A DNA stretch of 64,000 bases from Larkinella terrae (GTDB lineage Bacteria; Bacteroidota; Bacteroidia; Cytophagales; Spirosomataceae). Location of the stretch: positions 749,004-813,003 of the forward strand of contig NZ_WJXZ01000001.1 of the NCBI RefSeq assembly GCF_009668025.1, written 5' to 3'. The position numbers and the translations under genes were made by a program. The notes under the pieces are model-generated. The model was not told where the DNA came from. It saw only the letters and a list, made by a program, of their open reading frames with translations, and made no database searches. Positions 18,868 through 27,058 of this stretch are shown here, in pieces (position 1 is the first letter of the stretch; each line of letters starts with the position of its first letter).

Positions 18868-19371
18868 TCAGCGCACTTTATAGGCTTCTAACTCGATCTC
18901 AATCAACTGACCGGGCAAGGCTAATTCCTTTACGCCAAACCACGACCCGGTCGGAAATTGCTTTTTATAGATCGTATTTCGGTAAGCCGACTGGTTCACA
19001 AATTCGGGCATGTTCGTAGTCAGAATATTTTCCACCACAACGTCGTCCCAGCTGTAGCCATAATGCTTCAGAATTTTGTCCAGATCGGCGTAGCAATTTT
19101 TCATTTGTTGCCCCAGATCACCTTTCGCCGTCAGGTTTCCTTTCTCGTCCATACTGACCGCACCCGATATTTTCAGTTCATTGCCAATCCGAACGGCATG
19201 GGAATAGCCATACGCTTTTTCGAGTTCGGGCCGTAATAGAAAGTACTCCGGTGCATCGGATTGAGCCGCTGGTTTCTCATCTGCTTTTTGGGGAGCGGTA
19301 TTGCAGCCGACGGCAAACAGGATCAGGACGGCAAAAGCGGCCAGCATCAGGGTGAATTGGTTGGTTTTCAT
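18868..19371 (-). CDS. RidA-family protein with a lipoprotein leader
   Basis: The 167-residue protein has a lipoprotein signal (lipobox AVGC, Cys23), then a RidA/YjgF domain (about 45-167) with GNELKISGAVSMDEKGN, the DLDKILKHYGYSWDDVV helix and the closing PGQLIEIELEAYKV. Cytoplasmic RidA hydrolyses reactive enamines and imines, using an Arg near position 105 of the canonical protein. Here the equivalent region reads NQSAYRNTIYKKQFP, and the usual R-x-A-V strand is replaced by GSWFGVKELALPG, so the classical activity is doubtful. A membrane-anchored RidA-like protein is unusual. The start ATG is fixed by the leader. Confidence 0.85.
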   Translation of the reverse strand: MKTNQFTLMLAAFAVLILFAVGCNTAPQKADEKPAAQSDAPEYFLLRPELEKAYGYSHAVRIGNELKISGAVSMDEKGNLTAKGDLGQQMKNCYADLDKILKHYGYSWDDVVVENILTTNMPEFVNQSAYRNTIYKKQFPTGSWFGVKELALPGQLIEIELEAYKVR

Positions 19372-19399
19372 TGGGGTTTGGTTGGTTAATGTGAAGAGA

Positions 19400-20458
19400 T
19401 CAATTCCCTTTTTTCAGGAAGGAAGTCAGCCCGGTGAAATACGTTTGCTGATCGTCATACATCGCGAAATGGCTACCGTTGGGGCATACCAGAAATGTAC
19501 CGTTTTTCACTTGCCCGGCCATCCACTCCATGTGTTTGGGGTCCATCGTGTCGTGGGTGGCCCCGATAACCAACGTCGGCACGGTAATTTTGGGCAGGTC
19601 TTTGCTACGATCCCAGTTTTTCAGATTGGCATTGCCCGCCATGCCAAACTCGCTCGGCCCCTGCATGGTCACGTACTGCTCCTGATTGATTTTGGAAAAC
19701 CCCCGGTTCAGCGGTTCGGGCCATTGCGCCGTTGGTATACGGCAGATGTGCTTTTCGTAATAATTGGGCAGCAACAGTTCCATGTAGTGCGGGTTGGCGA
19801 AGTCGCCTTTGGCTTCGAGTGCTTTGATCTCGGCCAGCACCTTTGGGTCCATTTGTTTGGCCAGTACCTCATTGGCATAGCGGCTGTAGGCGGGCGCACT
19901 GCTCATCATGTCTGAGATAATTAATCCCCTGATGTTTTGCCCGTATTTGAGTGCGTACTCTATGCCCAGAATCCCGCCCCACGAGTGGCCGTAGAGGTAG
20001 AAATTGTCTTTATTTAGCCCTAAAGCGACCCGAACTTGCTCCAGTTCGTCGACAAAACGGGGCAGCACCCACAAGCTCTTGTCGGTTGGGCGGTCGCTGT
20101 TACCCGCACCGAGCTGGTCGTAATAAATGAACTCGATGCCTTCTTTAGGCAGAAAACTCTCGAACACCTCGTAAGCCTCATGACCTGCACCGGGACCGCC
20201 GTGCAGAATCAAAACCTTGACCGTTGGGTTGTTGCCAATCCGCTTCGTCCACACGTTAAATGTGCCTTTCGGAGTCTTGATCGGGATTATTTTCACGCCC
20301 CCGGTTTGCATACCCGTATCGGCGGGGGCAAAGTAGGTTTGGAGTGCGTTAGCCTTGTCGGCGTTTGGCTTTGGGTCACAGCCTGCAACGCTCATGCCAA
20401 TGAGCAAAACAGCAAAAGTGACCGGTAACAGCGAAGAGCGAAATTGGTTGAGTTTCAT
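19400..20458 (-). CDS. Proline iminopeptidase-like alpha/beta hydrolase (S33), lipoprotein
   Basis: The 352-residue protein has a lipoprotein signal (lipobox VAGC, Cys27) and a peptidase S33 alpha/beta-hydrolase domain. HGGPGAG (from residue 86) forms the oxyanion hole, GHSWGG contains nucleophile Ser159, and Asp303 (THD) with His330 (GSHF) completes the triad. The lid domain (about 190-285) is present, as in proline iminopeptidases. It would release N-terminal residues, often proline, from peptides outside the inner membrane. Its leader MKLNQF resembles the other lipoprotein leaders of this run. Confidence 0.88.
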   Translation of the reverse strand: MKLNQFRSSLLPVTFAVLLIGMSVAGCDPKPNADKANALQTYFAPADTGMQTGGVKIIPIKTPKGTFNVWTKRIGNNPTVKVLILHGGPGAGHEAYEVFESFLPKEGIEFIYYDQLGAGNSDRPTDKSLWVLPRFVDELEQVRVALGLNKDNFYLYGHSWGGILGIEYALKYGQNIRGLIISDMMSSAPAYSRYANEVLAKQMDPKVLAEIKALEAKGDFANPHYMELLLPNYYEKHICRIPTAQWPEPLNRGFSKINQEQYVTMQGPSEFGMAGNANLKNWDRSKDLPKITVPTLVIGATHDTMDPKHMEWMAGQVKNGTFLVCPNGSHFAMYDDQQTYFTGLTSFLKKGN

Positions 20459-20517
20459 TGATCTATCGAATAGAAAAAAGCTGCAAGATTACAGGGCTTA
20501 TGGGCGCTCCGTATCGG

Positions 20518-21051
20518 TTACTTGACTGGTACCGGTGCCGACTCCTGGTAAAACGTCGCTTTCCACGCGCCGTTGATTTTGCTGAAGAGCATCGTTCCCG
20601 CTACGTGCTCAAACTTCATTTTCTCGCCGGTTTTGAGCGTTGCATTCTGTTCCATCGAGAACGTATAAAGCACCAGCGAGTCAGTCAAAACCCGAATCAC
20701 TTCCTTCGCTGGCACGACACTCAACGTCTTCATCTGGTTAAACCCGTCTGCGTTCAGTTTTTTGAGGGCGTTGTAATCGCCCAGGGTGCCATCGGGATTG
20801 ACGGCCTGAAAATCAGGCGTATTTTCAAAGTAGGTCATGCACGTTTCAATGTCCAGTTTTTCGACCTGTTGGAAAAATTCTTTCACAAGGCCAGAAATTT
20901 CCTGTTCAATCGCCTGCTTTCGTTCAGGTGTCATGGCCGACGCGTCGGTCGTTTGGGTAGCCGTTTCTTTAGCGGGTGTATTGCAACTGGCAGTGAACAG
21001 AAGCAAGGAAGCAAAAAGGGGCAGGACGGGGGCGAATGGGTTGGTTTTCAT
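20518..21051 (-). CDS. DUF4440-like (NTF2 fold) lipoprotein
   Basis: The 177-residue protein begins at the ATG at 21051, where the lipoprotein leader MKTNPFAPVL...ASCN (Cys23) starts. A start 201 bases further up would bury the leader and overlap the neighbouring gene, so it is rejected. An NTF2-like domain follows (about 50-170), with a first helix KQAIEQEISGLVKEFFQQVE and a final strand AWKATFYQESAPV. Function unknown. The first 30 residues match those of 17265-17777 more closely than the domains do. Confidence 0.8.
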   Translation of the reverse strand: MKTNPFAPVLPLFASLLLFTASCNTPAKETATQTTDASAMTPERKQAIEQEISGLVKEFFQQVEKLDIETCMTYFENTPDFQAVNPDGTLGDYNALKKLNADGFNQMKTLSVVPAKEVIRVLTDSLVLYTFSMEQNATLKTGEKMKFEHVAGTMLFSKINGAWKATFYQESAPVPVK

Positions 21052-21122
21052 TGACTTGGTTTGGCTATTTCGCCCGGTCTGCGACAATACAAACCGGGCT
21101 ACTAGGGTGGATGTAGAGTCGG

Positions 21123-22229
21123 TTATTTCTTGTTCATAATCAGCATGGTAGGTTTGCCAATGACACCGTCTTTCTGCATCGTTTCCACCAAATCCGGGCG
21201 GGCAAAAAAAGCCTTCGGTGCGTCGGGCGAGGCCCACTCGCTGATAATACAAACCGTATTGGGGTCGTCGGCCAGCGTACTGACTTCGGCACTCAGTTCG
21301 CCCGCCAGCATTCGTTCGTTATAAAACAGATCGAAGCCTTTTTTCCAGGCGGCATAGTCGGCCACTTTGTGATAGACCATCGCTTTGACGAGTTTGGATT
21401 GGGTGTTGCGGCTGATCTTCCACTGCCCGTTCTCTTTGACCGCCGTATTGCTGAAAGCCCCTTCTCTCACGATCCGCTCTCCTTTTACCGACCGCCCCGT
21501 TAGGTGATAAGTTCCCGTGAAAATCACGCTGCCATCGAATTGCGGGCTAACACTGGCCAGCGAAATGACGTTGGTCGCGTCAGCATCGGCAAACCCCTGT
21601 GTGTAAAAATCAACTAGCGCAGCCCCTTTTGTGGTGGTTCCGTCCGTAGCCGTCCGCACGGCATCGGCGGTGAACATCGTTTTCAGGGTGGCTGCGTCCT
21701 CGCGGTTGTAAGCATCCTGAAACCGCTTCACCAGGTCGCGTATCTCAAGCCTGGTCGTGTTCATATTCCATTTGACCTGACTGATTTTCCACTGTCCGCC
21801 GACCTTGCCGATCAGCATCTCGTAGGTGCCCGCCGTGGGGTTGAGCTTCGCGCCGGTTTTCCGCACAAAATCGTAGCCGCTGACGGTCGTGCCGATTTTC
21901 ACCTTGCCGTCGGGCTGGGTCTCGGTGCTGACCACCGTGAAGTCCATATATGACCCGGCGGTTTCGCCGAAATCGCGCACAAAGTCGGCTTCAACATCGG
22001 CTTTGGAACCGGGCGTTACACTACCATCGGGGTTTACCCAGCCAACACTGTCGGCAAAAAGGGTCATCAGCGTGGGCCGGTCGCCTTTGTTGTAGGCGGT
22101 CTGGTAGGTTTTGGTAAAGGCAACCGCTTCGGGCTTGAGGCTCTGAGCGAGGGTGGTGGCTGCGAAAGCCGGGAGCAGCAGCAGCGTCAACAGCCGGGCC
22201 TTGACGAAAAATAGATTACTAACTTTCAT
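21123..22229 (-). CDS. Exported three-domain protein: two NTF2-like domains plus an ABM-like domain
   Basis: The 368-residue protein has a signal peptide ending near TLAQS (about 29). Two NTF2/DUF4440 domains follow in tandem (about 30-150 and 155-278): both start with an alpha-helix containing YQTAYNKGD or FQDAYNRED and end with GQWKIS. The third part (about 280-368) resembles a dimeric alpha/beta barrel of the antibiotic-biosynthesis-monooxygenase group (MVYHKVADYAAWKKGFD ... ISEWASPDAPKAFF). This domain chain is unusual for one exported polypeptide. It may bind or oxidise a small aromatic compound; that is inference only. Confidence 0.75.
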   Translation of the reverse strand: MKVSNLFFVKARLLTLLLLPAFAATTLAQSLKPEAVAFTKTYQTAYNKGDRPTLMTLFADSVGWVNPDGSVTPGSKADVEADFVRDFGETAGSYMDFTVVSTETQPDGKVKIGTTVSGYDFVRKTGAKLNPTAGTYEMLIGKVGGQWKISQVKWNMNTTRLEIRDLVKRFQDAYNREDAATLKTMFTADAVRTATDGTTTKGAALVDFYTQGFADADATNVISLASVSPQFDGSVIFTGTYHLTGRSVKGERIVREGAFSNTAVKENGQWKISRNTQSKLVKAMVYHKVADYAAWKKGFDLFYNERMLAGELSAEVSTLADDPNTVCIISEWASPDAPKAFFARPDLVETMQKDGVIGKPTMLIMNKK

Positions 22230-22279
22230 GGGTGTATATGGTTACGTGAGTTGATCGGGTGAATTTCCAGGCCAGCCTT

Positions 22280-23215
22280 CTACACGGCCTGCTGTAATGT
22301 TTCCTGTGCTGGCCTGAACGCTACGCCGAGGTCATTGGTCGCCAGGGTGTTGCTGAACACAAGTGCGGCTTCGCCTGCGGGCGGTTGCTGGTTCAGCATG
22401 AGCGACAGATCGGAGATGCGGTAACTTTCGCTCGAAAGGAGGTAGTTTTTGCCGTGCAGGCCCGACCGGGTAGCTGCCTGAAAAACGGCCTCGGCCACGT
22501 CGCGCACATCCACCACCGAAAAGGCTATATCGTTGGCAAACAGCATCTCGACGAATGGGTTGGGGGCGATCTTGTTTTTAAACAGGTAGAGCATACCCAT
22601 CGACGTTGAATCGGTGCGGGGCGACAAGTTGGTGCCAATGACAAAAACCGGCGAAACGGTAGTGATCTCGAAGGGTAAATCCGGGTTTGCCTCGATGAAT
22701 TTCCGTACGACCTGGTTGGCCAGAAACTTGGCTTGTCCGTAGGGATGGTCTTCCGCACTGAACCAGGGCGTATCAAATTCGGAAAATACCTGACCGGCGG
22801 GGTGGTTAGGGTGAGGCATTGGAAACGACGTAGTATAGGACGCCACCGAAGCGATGAACACCACACGTTTGAGTCCCTCGGTTCGCTCGGCTATGGCCAG
22901 AAAATTTTCTGTACCCCGGATGGTGGGGTCCAGCAGGTCGCGCTGCGGATCTTCTACTGCCAGCTGAAAAGGGGTGCCGCCGTGTATCACAATCGTGCAG
23001 CCCTGCATAAAGGACTCAAGTGCAGCTACATCGCGCACATCGCAGGGCACCAGCATCAGGTTTTCGGCCCTGTTGAGGGTGCTCAGGTGAGCGTACTTTT
23101 CGGCGTTGGCCGGGTCAGAAGCCGATACTTTCACGGCATATCCTTCGGACAGAAATTTTTGGGTGACGTAGCTGCCAATGAAGCCTGCTCCGCCAAGGAT
23201 GCCAACTGTTTGCAT
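22280..23215 (-). CDS. NAD-dependent epimerase/dehydratase (extended SDR)
   Basis: The 311-residue protein has the N-terminal dinucleotide-binding motif GGAGFIGS and the extended-SDR active site: Ser in IASVASY and Tyr-x-x-x-Lys in YGQAK (about residue 160). It resembles dihydroflavonol-4-reductase-like enzymes that reduce aldehydes or ketones. There is no signal peptide. It lies 218 bases downstream of the response regulator and 50 bases upstream of the three-domain exported protein, so it may start the transcription unit of the exported proteins. The C-terminal helix ends at LQQAV, close to normal length. Confidence 0.85.
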   Translation of the reverse strand: MQTVGILGGAGFIGSYVTQKFLSEGYAVKVSASDPANAEKYAHLSTLNRAENLMLVPCDVRDVAALESFMQGCTIVIHGGTPFQLAVEDPQRDLLDPTIRGTENFLAIAERTEGLKRVVFIASVASYTTSFPMPHPNHPAGQVFSEFDTPWFSAEDHPYGQAKFLANQVVRKFIEANPDLPFEITTVSPVFVIGTNLSPRTDSTSMGMLYLFKNKIAPNPFVEMLFANDIAFSVVDVRDVAEAVFQAATRSGLHGKNYLLSSESYRISDLSLMLNQQPPAGEAALVFSNTLATNDLGVAFRPAQETLQQAV

Positions 23216-23433
23216 ACGGTTCTGCGATTAAACCGCCGGGTAATTTATAGGCCGGTGGAAGTTGACGGGAAGTGGTTAGATTTGGCCGACAACGGATCTA
23301 AACTATCGCCAGTGTACTTCCCAACCAAGTTCGCCCGGACGAGCGCATCCTTTTACTGTCCGAAGGGGGGTATTTTCTTACCGGATGTGTGAACGGTCAG
23401 ATCTCTGATTGGCCAAGTGACTGATATTGAGTC

Positions 23434-24171
23434 TCAAATGGTCTGGATTCGTTTCAGCAATGCCTCACGCAGGAGGTGGCTGAGCGGGATCGTTTTACCC
23501 CCGATTCCGATATGGCCGTCGCCTACCTCATCGACCTGCGTCAGGTTCACCAGATAAGACCGGTGCACCCGCACAAAATAGTTGGCCGGGAGTTTGTCTT
23601 CCATTACCTTCAGGGTCGTTGTGAGCAGGTATTCTTTATCGGCCGTACAGAGGTGACAGTAGTTGCGGTCAGCTTCAATGTAGAGAATATCGGCGATGAA
23701 AATCTTAACGATCTTTTCGCGGTGCCGCACAAAAATCCGGTCACTGAGCACAAAGGGCGCGTCGGGGGCAGGGCTGGTAGAGGGGTGAGGCTCGTCGGCC
23801 AGGCGGCTGATGGCCAGTTCGACAGCCCGTTGTAGCTCAATGGCCCGAATCGGCTTCGAAATGTAAGCGTAGGGACGGGTTTTTTTGGCGCGGACAAAGG
23901 TGGCTTCGTCGGTATTAGCCGTGACGTAAATAACCGGGATGTTCCATTGCTGGCGGATAGCATGGGCCGTGTCGATACCGTCGAGGGGGCCTTTAAGGCT
24001 GATGTCGAGCAGAATCAGGTCAGGTCGGTTAGTTTCTACGTTTCGGATAGCTTCTTCGCCCCGAGGAACTATCCCGCTCACTTCATAGCCGAGTTTGCTG
24101 AGTTGCAGGGCGATATCGGCAGCAATAATCATTTCGTCCTCCACAATGAGCACCTTCACGGCTATGTCCAT
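23434..24171 (-). CDS. LytTR-family response regulator
   Basis: The 245-residue protein has a receiver domain (about 6-122) with acidic pocket VEDE, phospho-acceptor Asp in LILLDISL (about residue 56), the Thr in YVTANT and Lys in YISKPI, and a LytTR DNA-binding domain (about 145-242) with YIEADRNYCHL and FVRVHRSYLVNL. LytTR regulators of this type pair with HisKA_2 kinases such as 13937-17236. The two genes enclose eight others rather than lying side by side. It probably binds direct repeats upstream of its targets. An Asn-free linker of about 20 residues, rich in Pro/Ser, joins the domains. Confidence 0.92.
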   Translation of the reverse strand: MDIAVKVLIVEDEMIIAADIALQLSKLGYEVSGIVPRGEEAIRNVETNRPDLILLDISLKGPLDGIDTAHAIRQQWNIPVIYVTANTDEATFVRAKKTRPYAYISKPIRAIELQRAVELAISRLADEPHPSTSPAPDAPFVLSDRIFVRHREKIVKIFIADILYIEADRNYCHLCTADKEYLLTTTLKVMEDKLPANYFVRVHRSYLVNLTQVDEVGDGHIGIGGKTIPLSHLLREALLKRIQTI

Positions 24172-24381
24172 GTTATTTACTAGTCATTCGGCAAAAAAAT
24201 AGTAGGTGTCTGCGGAATGGTGCAGCGAATCTTCGGCAACGTGGACTGGACATTATCACTGGTAGACCGGACTGCCGGTGCAGCAAATCCGTTACGAAGA
24301 TAAGCTCAATTTTTATTATTTGGAAAAACGACCGGCCTCCTCCTGTGACTGTTGTAGTTCTGGTTCTTTCACACCGGGGAC

Positions 24382-24583
24382 TTGAATGGCTGCCTGATCG
24401 TTTATCTGGATCAGGCGTTTATCGAGCGAGCCCGAAAAGAAAAAGATGTGCGGGTGGAGCGGGTCAACGTCCGGCATCCCCAGGAAAATTACCTCAAGGA
24501 TATGCAAGCCATTGCCGATCTGCAGGCTTCGGGCATCGTAAAGACGCACATCGCCCACGTTTTTTCCCTGGAAGAAATGTCTT
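24382..24583 (+). pseudogene. Remnant of a zinc/quinone-type dehydrogenase
   Basis: The frame reads a C-terminal piece of a medium-chain dehydrogenase: LDQAFIERARKEKDVRVERV and then LKDMQAIADLQASGIVKTHI followed by HVFSLEEM, which is the usual run-up to the last helix of NADP-dependent oxidoreductases. No start, cofactor-binding domain or C-terminus is present. At about 24584 it is joined directly to an aldehyde dehydrogenase piece in another frame. Its stop codon (24589) falls inside that piece. Confidence 0.6.
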
Positions 24584-24895
24584 ACCAATGACATGCGGAT
24601 CGCCCGGGAGGAAATCTTTGGCCCTGTCCTTTGTATTCTCAGCTATAAAACCGTCGACGAAGCGATCGACATTGCTAACGATACCGTGTTTGGCCTGCAT
24701 GCGTACATCAGCTCCAAAAATTTGGTAAAAGCAAGACAGGTGGCCGAGCGGATTGAAGCGGGAAGAGTCGCTATCAATGAATTTAGTCACGATCTGATCG
24801 CGCCGTTTGGAGGCTATAAACAGTCCGGAATTGGACGGGAGTATGGGGAGTATGGGCTGGAAGCGTTTGTCGAGGCTAAAGCCATCACGGAGTAA
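24584..24895 (+). pseudogene. C-terminal remnant of an aldehyde dehydrogenase
   Basis: About 103 residues match the end of the ALDH family: TNDMRIAREEIFGPVL, then GLHAYI, and PFGGYKQSGIGREYG near the end. The catalytic Cys and the NAD-binding domain, which lie upstream in the family, are missing. The piece begins in the middle of the conserved TNDM motif, exactly where the dehydrogenase remnant ends, so one deletion or fusion event explains both. The ATG at 24593 is the ordinary internal Met of the family and not a gene start. Confidence 0.75.
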
Positions 24896-24903
24896 TTTAT
24901 AGT

Positions 24904-24932
24904 GACCAGCAGCCCTTAAAAAGCTGCTGGTC
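24904..24932 (+). terminator. Stem-loop after the ALDH remnant
   Basis: A 10-bp perfect stem (GACCAGCAGC / GCTGCTGGTC) with a 9-base loop follows the ALDH stop by eight bases, then CCTTCC. It looks like the former terminator of the ALDH gene, kept after the gene decayed. Confidence 0.5.
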
Positions 24933-24942
24933 CTTCCTGACC

Positions 24943-25056
24943 ATGAAAGGCCTGAGCGGGGTAACGGCTCCTGATTACACGGATATAGCGCGACGGTTTG
25001 TGGTCAATGCGCCCCTGCTTAGTTACATCCCCGTGATTATGAAAAAACGGCGGTAG
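24943..25056 (+). pseudogene. Possible short coding remnant, 37 codons
   Basis: An open frame starts MKGLSGVTAPDYTDIARRF and ends IPVIMKKRR, followed by a stop. It reads like a protein end but I do not recognise the family. It lies just after the ALDH terminator in a stretch that holds two other remnants, so a third remnant is plausible. A functional small protein cannot be excluded. Confidence 0.25.
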
Positions 25057-25145
25057 CTTCGGAAACCTTTGTCAGACTGGCTTTTATAGACATGATGTTG
25101 GAAAAAATTTGAACGACAAATTCAAAACATACGCTAATAGCTCTC

Positions 25146-25907
25146 TTATTCTTTAACGCCAGCTAAAAACTGGCCAACATTCCGTAACCCATAGGCAGCC
25201 TGTTTAGAGGTTACTAAGGGCATTGTGTCAAGTACTTTTCGAGCGTCGACTTCGTTTTTAGCATTAATAAAATAAATACCTGGCTGCGTACCTCCTGAAT
25301 TAGCCGATAGTGAATTCAGGTCGATATAGCCGTTCTCGAGCACTCCTTCCTGCTCAAGTTTTTCGTTACGAATTGCTTGCTCCCTCAATACATTCGTGTC
25401 CAGTTTGTCTCTTTCTACTAAAAAAGCCCAGATAACAGCGTAGACCCTATTTGCCTTCGAGGCCAGATTCATTGCTTTTTTACTTCGATCAAACACACGT
25501 TGGCCCACCGGACGCAAGCTATAATCAGCCAGGTTATTTTTAACCAGATCGGTTGTGTCCAAGGCTAAATGAGCAGCATCCTCTGTGGATGCCTTTATAA
25601 AAAAAGCAACCACAGACAGCGGTTCATTGTCCGCAAACTTTCCTTTCTGATCGTAATAGATATTTTCGACTATACCCTTATTCCAAAGCTCCATCAATTG
25701 CTTTTGCTGATTCTGGATGTGCGTTATCGCTTTGTTCCGATCTGTGGTAGTCCAGGAAGTAATTACAAAGTATTTTTGGGCTGCTACATCTGCTGCATCC
25801 TGAGCAGCAATTACTGTAGTATCCTGTTGAGTCGATTCCTCGTTAGTTTTGTTACTTTGGCAGGCATATAGGCCCAGGAAAGTGATAAATACCAATAGTG
25901 CACGCAT
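25146..25907 (-). CDS. Lipoprotein with two YCII-like domains
   Basis: The start is placed at the ATG 25907, where the lipoprotein signal begins (lipobox LYAC, Cys16); a start 13 codons further up would give an abnormal leader. The 253-residue protein has two similar alpha/beta domains (about 45-140 and 155-250). Each starts with a strand (KYFVITSW / RVYAVIWAF), has a long helix, then GIVENIYYD or GVLENGYID, and ends in LRPVGQR or LRNVGQF. That pattern fits YCII/muconolactone-isomerase-like folds. Function unknown. It lies 39 bases after the oxidoreductase stop on the same strand and is probably cotranscribed. Confidence 0.75.
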   Translation of the reverse strand: MRALLVFITFLGLYACQSNKTNEESTQQDTTVIAAQDAADVAAQKYFVITSWTTTDRNKAITHIQNQQKQLMELWNKGIVENIYYDQKGKFADNEPLSVVAFFIKASTEDAAHLALDTTDLVKNNLADYSLRPVGQRVFDRSKKAMNLASKANRVYAVIWAFLVERDKLDTNVLREQAIRNEKLEQEGVLENGYIDLNSLSANSGGTQPGIYFINAKNEVDARKVLDTMPLVTSKQAAYGLRNVGQFLAGVKE

Positions 25908-25946
25908 AAGGTAAGATGTTATGAATAGATGGGATTTTAAGGCCAC

Positions 25947-26897
25947 TTATTGATTTATCAGTACTAATTTGCCTGGCCCTTTCAATTTTCCGTTTTCGAA
26001 TTCACTTAGAACTTCCACGGCCTGACTCATAGGAACCGTTTTACCAACTACAGGCTTTAGCTGGCCATTTTCAATCAGCACCTGTAGGTGATCCATTTCC
26101 TTTTTGCTGGGAACAGCTAGTACGTTCTTCTCTTTCTTACCTCCTAAAACGCTGCCAATCTGTCCTATTAAACTATCCAGATTAGGGGTCATGGTGCAAA
26201 AAGAGCCATGATCTTTCAGGACGGCTTTAGCCTGATCAAAGCTCATTTTGCCAGATGTGTCAAGAATTACATCATACTGTTTTCCCGCCGAATAAATGTC
26301 CGTCGTCTTATAATCAATGACTTCATCAGCACCTAATTCCTGTAAAGTAGCGATACTCTCAGCCCCGCAGGTGCCCGTAACAATGGCACCTTTGAGTTTG
26401 CACAATTGTAAGATAAAGAGGCCAATCCCACCCGCAGCACCATTTATCAGAATTTCCAGACCAGGAACTGGTTTGACATATCCATCTACTGCCGCTAAGG
26501 CTGTACCAGCGTTCATTGGAATACAGGCGGCTTCGTCAAATCGGAGGCTACTGGGTTTTAGGGAAATGTGTTTGACATTGGCAACGGTAAAGTCAGCAAA
26601 CGAATGTCCATTGCTATTATTCACGAGTCCCATGACTTCATCACCTATTTTGAACTCGGTCACATCGGCTCCAACAGCCGAAATGATGCCGGCAAAGTCG
26701 ATACCCATTCCCATCGGAAAGCTTTTGAAGGCGGTCAATAGTTTCAATTCTCCAGCTCTCATTTTATTGTCAGTGGGGTTTATTGTAGCTGCTTTCACGG
26801 CTACGACTACCTCTTCTTTGCCAGGTATTGGGATAGGCGTTTCTACCCAGTTCAACACATCGGTACCACCGTACTGATTATATTGTAATGCTTTCAT
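25947..26897 (-). CDS. NADP-dependent quinone-oxidoreductase-like enzyme (MDR family)
   Basis: The start is set at the ATG 26897, because MKALQYNQYGG is the standard beginning of the family; 12 extra codons upstream have no family support. The 316-residue protein has the N-terminal GroES-like domain and a Rossmann domain with nucleotide loop NGAAGGIG (about residue 150). It has no zinc-site cysteines, so it belongs to the zinc-free quinone/crotonyl reductase branch and would reduce quinones or enones with NADPH. It diverges from an AraC regulator 161 bases away, which probably controls it. A remnant of a related enzyme lies at 24382. Confidence 0.87.
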   Translation of the reverse strand: MKALQYNQYGGTDVLNWVETPIPIPGKEEVVVAVKAATINPTDNKMRAGELKLLTAFKSFPMGMGIDFAGIISAVGADVTEFKIGDEVMGLVNNSNGHSFADFTVANVKHISLKPSSLRFDEAACIPMNAGTALAAVDGYVKPVPGLEILINGAAGGIGLFILQLCKLKGAIVTGTCGAESIATLQELGADEVIDYKTTDIYSAGKQYDVILDTSGKMSFDQAKAVLKDHGSFCTMTPNLDSLIGQIGSVLGGKKEKNVLAVPSKKEMDHLQVLIENGQLKPVVGKTVPMSQAVEVLSEFENGKLKGPGKLVLINQ

Positions 26898-26987
26898 TTT
26901 ACGTTTTTGCGGTTTGTGTTCGCCAAAAAGCAAGCTTGGTTCTACAATTCATTCATTATTTAGTCCACAAAATTGGGATTTGTCAAG

Positions 26988-27018
26988 TTGTGAAAATTGT
27001 ATGTATAGGCTAACTTTC
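26988..27018 (+). promoter_or_regulatory. Candidate Bacteroidota promoter of the AraC gene
   Basis: A -33 element TTG (26988-26990) and a -7 element TAACTTTC (27011-27018, consensus TAnnTTTG) are 20 bases apart and lie 41 bases before the ATG at 27059. The -7 element has one mismatch. It lies in the intergenic space shared with the divergent oxidoreductase. Confidence 0.4.
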
Positions 27019-27058
27019 GCAGATGTTAGAAAATAATTACGCGTAAAATCGATTATTG

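Noticed and set aside
24593-24895. Complete small ALDH-like gene from the ATG at 24593
   Set aside because: The ATG is the internal Met of the TNDM motif; the catalytic Cys and cofactor domain are missing.
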